Below the pieces are notes generated by a model. It was not told the DNA's origin. It ran no database searches and saw only the letters and a program-made list of their open reading frames with translations. 64,000 nucleotides of DNA from Leptobrachium leishanense (lineage: Eukaryota > Chordata > Amphibia > Anura > Megophryidae), in the NCBI GenBank assembly GCA_009667805.1, contig CM019063.1, positions 192,213,871 to 192,277,870 on the forward strand, in the 5' to 3' direction. A program made the translations under genes and the position numbers. Of this stretch, positions 57,431 to 64,000 are shown in pieces (positions within the stretch are counted from its first letter, which is position 1; the number at the start of each line of letters is the position of its first letter).

Positions 57431-59065
57431 CTCGGGGGGGGCGTGGCTAGCCGCGGACGGGAGAGGTCGCATCTAGAAGGAGCTCCATTGTGATCTTATC
57501 TCCCCGTGGCCTTTTGAGGACTTTCCTGGCAGATATATTTTATATAAGTGGCTTACCAGCAGCCGGCCATTGAGTGTGCACTGACTGGAGCCCGTGTGGC
57601 CCCCCTCCGGTCCAGAGAGAAGCTGCTGCCCGCCAACTCTCCAGCTGGAGTATACTGACGGCGGCCATTTTGGGGCCTGTCTTTGGGCTTCTGTGGTTCC
57701 CCGGCCTCCCTGTCTTGAGACCCCGATCCTGATGGGACCCACAATGAGGGCTGTGGAGACGGAGGGCCCACATCTCCCGGCCGTATTGGATGCCTTGCTG
57801 CTCTTCCTGGAGGATGATGAGCGCCCACTAACGCGCGGTGACATGCGCCGTATGATGGCGATGCTGCGGCCTGATGGGAGAGTGGAGGCCTCGGATGGAG
57901 GTGCTTCAGGGGACGATCGACCTGAGGAGGACCCATGTGGCTGTTGGGCGGCAGAGGAGAAGGAGAGCAAGGTGCTGCAGGCTGAAGATGGTGAGGATCT
58001 GCCAGCTGGCTGTGAGATCTGGGACTGCGTGGATGTCGTTGGGCTGGTTGCCGTGGCTCCCCCAGGTCTTCACCTCGAGGATCGGCCATTGCTGTGGAGC
58101 TGTGTACCCCCTGGATCTTTAGAGCTGTCAGGGAGGTTGTGGGGGCTTCTTGGCAGAGAAATGCCCACTATACCTCTAGCGAGGTTGGAGGCCCTTGTGC
58201 TCCACATTGCCTCCCACACGCTATGCTGGGGGCCCTGGTACCACCCCTGTCCCGGGACACTGGTTGAGGCATTTTTTCCGCTTTCTCTGCTGTGTGGTTT
58301 TTCTTTTTTGAGACAGACCTGTACCTTTCCTGAGGCACCCCCTGTGGACTTTGTTTGTACCCATCCCTCGCTGAGACTTTCTATTATACCTTTTGATGAC
58401 TTTTTAGCTAATGTACCCCGGCTGGGATTGACCTCTATGCCTCTTAGAGACAAACTTTGCTGACCCTTTCTCCCCCTATTTTTTTTTTTTAATTATAATT
58501 TTTTTTTATTATTTTGTTGCCACCCCCTCCCCCTTCACTTTTGTTTACTCTGGCATATCCGGGTTCACTCGGGGAATGCAGCTGAGGCCTGGTGCCCAGT
58601 CTGACCCACGAGTGCCCGGGCCTGGTGCCACTCACCCCCCTCGGCCCCCCCATGGCCTTTTGACCACACGGGAGTATGCTGGGGACGGCACAGTTCCGGA
58701 TTTTGCCATTTTCATCACCTTTTTTTTTTATTTTTTATATTTGTATATATATATATTTTTTTGTTGTTTTTATCTCCCCCCCCCTCGTGTCACTGGATGT
58801 CTCTAGCTGACCCTCTATATGAACATTGCTTTTCAACCTTTTTTTTTTCTCCGCAGTACATGTTTTGCTCTCAGATGTCTTTCCTTTCCCCCAATTTTCT
58901 CTAAGATGACCTTTACTAGATGTGCATACTCTTTTCTCAGATGACTATTGCTGTGGTCCTGCGCGACCACTTTTGACTGTTTCTGATGTCATGTTTTGGC
59001 CCTGCGAGGCAATTATTATCTGTCTGTCTTGCTGACTATCTCTTATAATAAAAAATCTTAATACA
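57431..59065 (+). mobile_element. retroposon family copy D, inside the Penelope-like relic
   Basis: Bounded by a perfect 13-bp target duplication AAAATAACTGGTT (57418-57430, 59066-59078). The 5' end is CTCGGGGGGGGCGTGGCTAG, followed by GAGGTCGCA and GGCGGCCATTTTGGGGCCTG. The 3' end has TTTTGGCCCTGCGAGGC, then AATAAAAAATCTTAATAC. The uninterrupted coding text on both sides proves the insertion point. It is the best-preserved of the four copies. Confidence 0.92.
57732..58463 (+). CDS. hypothetical ORF of retroposon D
   Basis: An open frame; the first ATG is at 57594, but 57732 (MGPTMRAVE) is closer to the conserved part. Near its start: ALLLFLEDDERPLTRGDM, then MMAMLRPDG, an acidic then leucine/methionine-rich helix-like stretch found at the same place in A and B. 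The middle is acidic (DDRPEEDP, EEKESKVL) and the C-terminal half is hydrophobic and probably untranslated-like. No catalytic motif or known domain. It could be a remnant of a LINE ORF1 N-terminus. Conservation in four diverged copies is the only hint of function. Confidence 0.45.
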   Translation: MGPTMRAVETEGPHLPAVLDALLLFLEDDERPLTRGDMRRMMAMLRPDGRVEASDGGASGDDRPEEDPCGCWAAEEKESKVLQAEDGEDLPAGCEIWDCVDVVGLVAVAPPGLHLEDRPLLWSCVPPGSLELSGRLWGLLGREMPTIPLARLEALVLHIASHTLCWGPWYHPCPGTLVEAFFPLSLLCGFSFLRQTCTFPEAPPVDFVCTHPSLRLSIIPFDDFLANVPRLGLTSMPLRDKLC

Positions 59066-59540
59066 AAAATAACTGGTTATCCTCAAATATTAGAGGTACC
59101 TATAGATGTGGGAAATGCAAAGCATGCCCACATGTAATGTAAGACTCTAAAATTATAAAAAAAATTGATAGTTCATCTAGCTTTCCAGCTACACAGTTTT
59201 TCAACTGTAACACACAAGGTGTTGTGTATCAATTGGTCTCTCAATGTGGGTTAAAATTCATTGGGAAGACTATTCGTCCTCTAAAAGTACAGATCCTCGA
59301 ACATCTAAGATCAGTTAAATATTGTAAAGAAACCACTATAGCAAGACATTTAAAAACAGCCCATGGTGGCTTGACAACTAATTTAAAATTTCTTGCCATC
59401 AAGCAGGTAAAAATGGGCCCTCATAAAGGCGATCTTGATGCCAAACTCAAGAGACGCGAGGCATTCTGGATTTAAAAATTGAACACTCTGTATCCAAATG
59501 GTCTTAATGAAGGTTTTACCTTCACTCCATTTATCTGACC

Positions 59541-59814
59541 CTATTGCTATGTCACATATATAGGCTGCAGATCCGTGTTTGGTTATCTTATTCTTTGTAA
59601 CTACACATAGACATACCTAAGTACCCCCTGTCTTCCCCAATTACTGTACAATGACTTCATAGTCGGAGACTGGATCTGTCCCATATAGATATACTATCCC
59701 TTCCATTCAATTATGTCTTTACATTTATACTTATTATACCTATTTATCATCATTTCACTATGAACACTATTAGTGATACTGGTTATTGTAAAGCATAAAT
59801 ATTGTATCAACAGT
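59541..59814. other. 3' flank of the Penelope-like relic
   Basis: AT-rich untranslated-like sequence after the GIY-YIG region. No hammerhead-like core was seen in it. Confidence 0.5.
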
Positions 59815-60647
59815 CTTTTGAGCTCAGACCTATTCCTTTCAAATTCCTTCAACCTCCTAGCTTTAGCTGAAACCTGGCTAACCCCCTCTGACACGGCCTC
59901 TGTTGCTGCTCTCTCACATGGCGGTCTACCCCAAGACCGGGTGAAAGAAATGGTGGCGGGGTCGGAATCCTGCTCTCTCCCACCTGCACCTGCCAGCATC
60001 TCCCTCCACCTCCATCCCTCTCCTTCTCCTCCTTCTAAACACACTGCATCTGCCTATTCTCTCCCCTGGCTCTCAGGGTGGCAGTTATCTACCGCCCACC
60101 GGGGACCAACCTCCCAGTTCTTTGACCACTTTGCTACCTGGCTTTCTCACTTCCTGTCTTCTAATCTTCCATGCCTAATTCTCGGGGACTTCAACATTCC
60201 CATTGATGATCCTTCTGCCCCTGCTGCCTCCAAACTTCTTTCACTCACGTCCTCCCTTGGACAAACGCAATCCTCCCTCCTCCCTACCCACCGCGATGGT
60301 CACTCTATTGACCTTGTCTTTTCCAACCTCTAATCCATTTCTGAGTTCCCCTGTCGCCCTTTCCCCATCTCTGACCACCACCTTCTCTCTTTCAACCTAT
60401 CCGGACTTCCTAAACACCCTGCTCCCCCACCCTGCACGCACACTCACAGAAATCTACATGCCGTGGATCCCCATCAATTCTCCAATCTACTTCACCACCT
60501 CCCTCACACCTCATCCTTCACCTGCCCTGATGCTACCACTAACCACTACAACACCACACTTATCTCTGCCCTAGACACGCTTGCTCCTCTTCGGTTCTGT
60601 AAGGCCCCACGCTGCCAGCTTCAGCCCTGGCACACCCTCCAGACACG
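59815..60647 (+). pseudogene. LINE endonuclease fragment (CR1/Rex1-like)
   Basis: 59773-60333 reads an apurinic-type endonuclease: LLALAETWLTPSDTASVAAL, later PCLILGDFNIPIDDP (the GDFN box) and HRDGHSIDLVFSNL (the SDH-adjacent region). The middle has a frame disturbance (the SHTPR..GRGGG region is garbled), and downstream text (DATTNHYNTTLISALDTLAP) is in another frame. No RT follows because the gypsy LTR at 60648 cuts it. It would have nicked target DNA for a non-LTR retrotransposon. Confidence 0.8.
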
Positions 60648-61685
60648 TGCAGCGCTCACTCCCGGAGGAGCCGCTGAAATTGAACCTCGGGTCAGTCTCC
60701 CCGCACTAGGGAATAAATATACTCCAGCACCGTCGTGGATTTTATAAATTATATAGTTTACTAGAATAAATGGCATATAATGAATAACACGGTATACGTA
60801 TAGATATTTACAGTACTTCATAATGCGGGAAACGCGCAGCGGAAAAGAAATACAATGCTTCGTAATTCGAGAAACGCGCAGCGAAAAAGAAAATACAAGG
60901 CTTCGTAATTCGAGAAACGCGCAGCGGAAAAGAAGGAAAAATATATCTGTAACCCCCTTTGTGGTTGGGGAGTGAGTCCCGTACAGGTTATGTCCCAAGG
61001 ATGTAGGTGTGTGTGTGTGATGGTACCCGGGTACAATATTCAACTGGCCAGTGAGTTATTTATGAGGTATCTTCGACTAGTCAAGTTGGGGCCCTGTGGG
61101 TTTTAAAACAAACAGCAGCGTGCTTTCTATTTTTACAATGGCCTGGAAGGCCTCTCACCCATCCGCCCGATACTTGGTGCTCTGCTCGACCCAGGACGTC
61201 TTTCCGCTCGATTTTGACTGGGATTTTATGGGTTACCGGATCCGCTGTCTTGCTTTTCTGTAGCTGCCGCAAGATGTCCAGCTCACCGCCTGCACTCCCT
61301 GTCCGATCGATCTGCGGTGCTCCTAACTCGGGGTCTTCCAGCTCACTTGATATCAGCATCGGTATTCTGGTGAATCACTGGGTCTTCCTCTTGTAAGGCT
61401 GAATAACCTGGTCTTTATCTCTGTCAGGCCCCAGCTGCGCTCCGGCCTGGTCACTGTCACGTTCTGCAGCACTGTGTCTTGCTTCTCTCACTCCCTGGCG
61501 CGCTCTGCCAGCTCTCTCCACGAGGCTCAGGATGTCAGCATCTGTGTCCCACCCACTTCCTGTGTCCGCCCGCAAAGCATGCCGGGAAATGTAGTCCCAA
61601 TGTTCAGCGTCTCACATTGTGCTTGTCTCCCTCCGGTGGCCAAAAACAAGTACTACACGGTAGGGGATTTAAAACCAGCGCTACA
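60648..61685 (-). repeat. 3' LTR of the gypsy element at the window edge
   Basis: On the minus strand it starts TGTAGCGCTGG right after a purine tract (AGGAGGGGGAGAG) and ends near 60648 (plus-strand TGCAGCGCT), about 1.04 kb. Inside at about 60823-60940 are three tandem copies of a 38-40 bp unit with GAGAAACGCGCAGCG. The low-coordinate end is inferred from imperfect terminal symmetry; the other LTR is outside the window. Confidence 0.65.
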
Positions 61686-61755
61686 CTCTCCCCCTCCTAG
61701 AACTCTTGGGTCTCTCCAAGGAGGTACAACAGTTGCATTACATTTCAACACATTT

Positions 61756-64000
61756 TTAGGCAACATATACAGGCTCAGCAGCAAGCATACAATGGGTTAT
61801 ATACACTTCCTCAAGTTGACTCATGCTTTGGGCTACCTCAGCTAACATAGCAGACACTTCGGGCAACCTTCGCACTGTGGTGACGGCCTCTTCAGTGCTA
61901 TGTCCTGGTGAGTCGTAGGTGAGTCTCTGGGGTGGTCGAACAGAGCGTTTTGGTTCTGGCTCAATCAGTTCCTCTTCAGGTGGAAGTACTACAGGCGCGG
62001 GCTCAATTCTTCTCTCTACTACTGGAGCAGACATCTCTTCGGAGTATGATCCTTCCAGTGAAGGCATAGAACTGTAGTCATAAGATTCGGCTTCAGGAAC
62101 TACAGGGATTTCAATAGTCTCGGGGACTTCCAACTGAAATTCAGGAGCTTCAGGCCTCAAATTACTTTCCCACCGTTCAGGAACCGAGATAACCTCTTCA
62201 GGTTCCGGTGAGCGCATCCAGTCCACACAAAAACTCTCTTCCTCACTGTCCCTTTCGCTCTCTTCGACAACCCGGGTCTGCTGAGACCGAGTAACAGGAG
62301 GCAAACGTGGAGCAGGCGGATTTGGCAGAGAAAGTTCGTCCCCAACTGGTATCCTCCCAGCCTCTCTCAAAGGTAGTAAATGATTCCGGTGCCAGTTCTT
62401 AAGAGGCCCAGCCTTTCCATCCGGCCGGATTTGATACACCGGCAGACCCGGCAGTTGCTTGCAGACAATGTAGACTTGAGAACTCCATCTATCCGCTAAC
62501 TTGTGCCTCGCAGCAGCACCCAAGTTCTTCAACAAAACCCTATCACCAGGTTGTAGATCCTGTATCCGAACTTTCAAGTCATAGTTCCGTTTATTCCTCT
62601 GTTCCCTGTTTCCTGAGGTCAAACGGGCCTGGTCAAACGCAGAGGCCAGATTCTTTCGAAGTCTATCCACATAATTTCTATGGGAAGCTACCGACGTCTG
62701 GTCCAGAGAAAGCCCAAACACCAAATCAACTGGCAGTCGAGCTTCTCTTCCAAACATAAGACGGTACGGTGAGTATCCAGTGGCATCACTTTCCGTACTG
62801 TTATATGCATGTACTAGCGTAGCTATGTGACGACTCCAGCTCTGCTTTTCTGTGTTTGACAGTGTCCCCAGCATATTTAGTAACGTACGATTAAACCTTT
62901 CAGGCTGAGCATCACCTTGAGGGTGATATGGTGTAGTTCGGGTCTTTTGGATTCCCAACAGTTCCAGTAGTTGCCCGACAAGCCGGCTTTCAAAGTCTCT
63001 ACCCTGATCAGAGTGTATTCTCCTTGGTAGACTGTAATGAACAAAGAACTTTTCCATCAGGACCTTCCCCACTGTCGGAGCGCGCTGATCTTTCGTGGAA
63101 AAGGCTTGGGAGTAACGTGTGAAGTGATCAGTCACTATAAGAATATTTCCCTGCCCACTAGCATCCGGCTCTAAGCACAGGAAGTCAATGCACACCAAAT
63201 CCATGGGTCCTTGACTTTGCAGATGGCTCATTGGAGCGGTTCGGGTCGGTAGGGTCTTCCTTTGAATACACCTTAGACATGAATGGCAGTAACTATCCAC
63301 TTCAGCTCTCATGCAAGGCCAATAGAACCTGTCTCGCACCAGCTTAAAAGTCCTTTCTGCGCCCAAATGTCCATGTTCATCATGTAGCGATCGCAGCACA
63401 CTCTCCCTATGTTTAGTGGGAAGGAATAACTGTTGGGTCTCTTCAGCATTGGTTGAGGGGCCCCTTCGGTAGACCACCCCATCCAACATCTTCAACCATT
63501 CCCACTCTTTGTAGACCAATCTGGCCCCATCTGGGGAATTGGTCAGCAGAATTTCCCGCTGGTTCGCAGTTAGGGCCTTTATGGTTAACGCAATTAAAGG
63601 GTCTCTGGCCTGATCAGCTTTCAGATCCTGTTTTGAAAAGGTAGGTAGACTTTCATCCCTCAATTGCGTAGGGTTGCAGTAGAACTCTGGAACAGCCGCA
63701 GCCATGACTCCTATGGCCTCCGCTTCAATCCCTCCCTTGACCCGGCGCTCTTCTCCTTGACACAAAGCTTGGACCCCGTCTGGAGTTAACTGAGTCCATT
63801 CTGTTATGTAGGGTATTCTCGACAAAGCATCAGCATCTCGATTATTCACCCCAGGGCGATACTTCAGGCTGAACCGAAACCCTGACAGAGCGGCCAACCA
63901 CCGATGTCCCGTTGCGTCCAGTTTCGCAGTAGTAAGGATGTAGGTAAGAGGATTGTTATCCGTCTTTATCACAAACTCGGCCCCATACAGATAGTCCTTT
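61756..64000 (-). CDS. Ty3/gypsy pol: RNase H end, integrase and long tail (5' end outside)
   Basis: Open frame of at least 747 codons running off the right edge with no stop. It begins in RNase H (YGAEFVIKTDNNPLTY, then NNRDADALSR). Numbering from the residue encoded at 63972: integrase zinc domain about 197-235 (C-x2-C at 232-235), catalytic Asp263 (IDFL), Asp322 (SDQGRDFES) and Glu358 (QPERFNRT), 35 residues between the last two. A C-terminal GPY-like region with NWHRNHLLPLRE near 550 follows. The last about 180 residues are Pro/Glu-rich (PVVPEAESYDYSS, EEELIEPEPKRS), longer than a usual integrase tail. No stop or frameshift is visible, so this copy may be young. Standard gypsy order, unlike the element at 39.5-44.9 kb. 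Confidence 0.93.
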   Translation of the reverse strand, partial: KDYLYGAEFVIKTDNNPLTYILTTAKLDATGHRWLAALSGFRFSLKYRPGVNNRDADALSRIPYITEWTQLTPDGVQALCQGEERRVKGGIEAEAIGVMAAAVPEFYCNPTQLRDESLPTFSKQDLKADQARDPLIALTIKALTANQREILLTNSPDGARLVYKEWEWLKMLDGVVYRRGPSTNAEETQQLFLPTKHRESVLRSLHDEHGHLGAERTFKLVRDRFYWPCMRAEVDSYCHSCLRCIQRKTLPTRTAPMSHLQSQGPMDLVCIDFLCLEPDASGQGNILIVTDHFTRYSQAFSTKDQRAPTVGKVLMEKFFVHYSLPRRIHSDQGRDFESRLVGQLLELLGIQKTRTTPYHPQGDAQPERFNRTLLNMLGTLSNTEKQSWSRHIATLVHAYNSTESDATGYSPYRLMFGREARLPVDLVFGLSLDQTSVASHRNYVDRLRKNLASAFDQARLTSGNREQRNKRNYDLKVRIQDLQPGDRVLLKNLGAAARHKLADRWSSQVYIVCKQLPGLPVYQIRPDGKAGPLKNWHRNHLLPLREAGRIPVGDELSLPNPPAPRLPPVTRSQQTRVVEESERDSEEESFCVDWMRSPEPEEVISVPERWESNLRPEAPEFQLEVPETIEIPVVPEAESYDYSSMPSLEGSYSEEMSAPVVERRIEPAPVVLPPEEELIEPEPKRSVRPPQRLTYDSPGHSTEEAVTTVRRLPEVSAMLAEVAQSMSQLEEVYITHCMLAAEPVYVA

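Larger units (their letters stand above)
57087..59540 (+). pseudogene. Penelope-like RT C-terminus and GIY-YIG endonuclease, split
   Basis: 57246-57430 encodes RFWPILIQDTQLKHVL and RRNMNIGDRLIHSHF, the linker typical of Penelope-like elements. After the D insert (57431-59065) the text resumes with YRCGKCKACPH (a CCHH-like zinc motif) and then the GIY-YIG domain: GVVYQLVSQCGLKFIGKT, EHLRSV, ARHLKTAHGG, LKRREAFWI, YPNGLNEGFTF, ending near 59540 with an extra stop after FWI. The family joins RT to a GIY-YIG nuclease that nicks the target. RT upstream of 57087 is missing and several stops are present, so it is dead. Confidence 0.9.

Noticed and set aside
57553..58089. 178- and 165-codon minus-strand frames in retroposon D
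   Set aside because: Antisense to the element, Pro/Ser-rich, and with no counterpart in copies A-C; explained by GC-rich composition.

Overview
The window is repeat-dense vertebrate nuclear DNA, most likely from a frog or another amphibian. No host gene, rRNA, functional tRNA or CRISPR array could be supported. The amphibian guess rests on the mix of elements: at least six Tc1/mariner insertions, BED-finger hAT elements, TTAA-flanked MITEs, a Penelope-like retroelement with hammerhead-like motifs, a CR1/L2-like LINE tail, a tRNA-derived SINE and Ty3/gypsy elements. The species cannot be fixed from the sequence.

Layout. 1-6.4 kb: flank, then a complete 5.5 kb hAT element (937-6433) with a perfect 8-bp target duplication and a decayed BED-finger transposase. 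6.9-11.2 kb: a TTAA-flanked repeat holding a solo LTR, then retroposon copy A inside an older repeat (R). 11.5-14.9 kb: a decayed Tc/mariner with nested MITEs, a hairpin plus minisatellite unit, and a LINE 3' end. 16.8-20.1 kb: a Penelope-like terminal repeat (T) cut by a Harbinger-like MITE and a Tc1 copy. 21.4-29.2 kb: solo LTR, SINE, nested foldbacks, and retroposon copy B in a second copy of R. 29.3-33.7 kb: Harbinger-like elements interrupted by two retroposons. 33.8-38.5 kb: two Tc1 relics, the second split by a hAT-like element full of minisatellites. 39.5-44.9 kb: a two-LTR gypsy element with the unusual order gag-protease-integrase-RT-RNase H. 45.0-46.6 kb: a Tc1 element with an intact DD34E transposase. 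47.5-50.9 kb: a pol-less LTR element carrying five 59-residue repeats. 51.7-53.3 kb: one hAT inside another. 54-56 kb: a Tc1 copy with one frameshift. 56.8-59.6 kb: a Penelope-like GIY-YIG relic split by retroposon D. 59.8-64 kb: a LINE endonuclease fragment cut by a gypsy element whose long open reading frame runs off the window.

The pieces are connected by insertion history, not by a shared pathway, and target-site duplications let much of the nesting order be read directly. Three themes stand out: (1) four retroposons (A-D, 1.2-1.9 kb) sharing 5' blocks, a 3' GGCC hairpin and a short acidic peptide motif; (2) one minisatellite core (GAGCTGGGGCA..ATCCATG) in four unrelated places, usually beside a GC-rich foldback, once apparently copied 2.5 kb away into retroposon B; (3) four hammerhead-ribozyme-like motifs. 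No computation or database search was run; family names come from recognised motifs.
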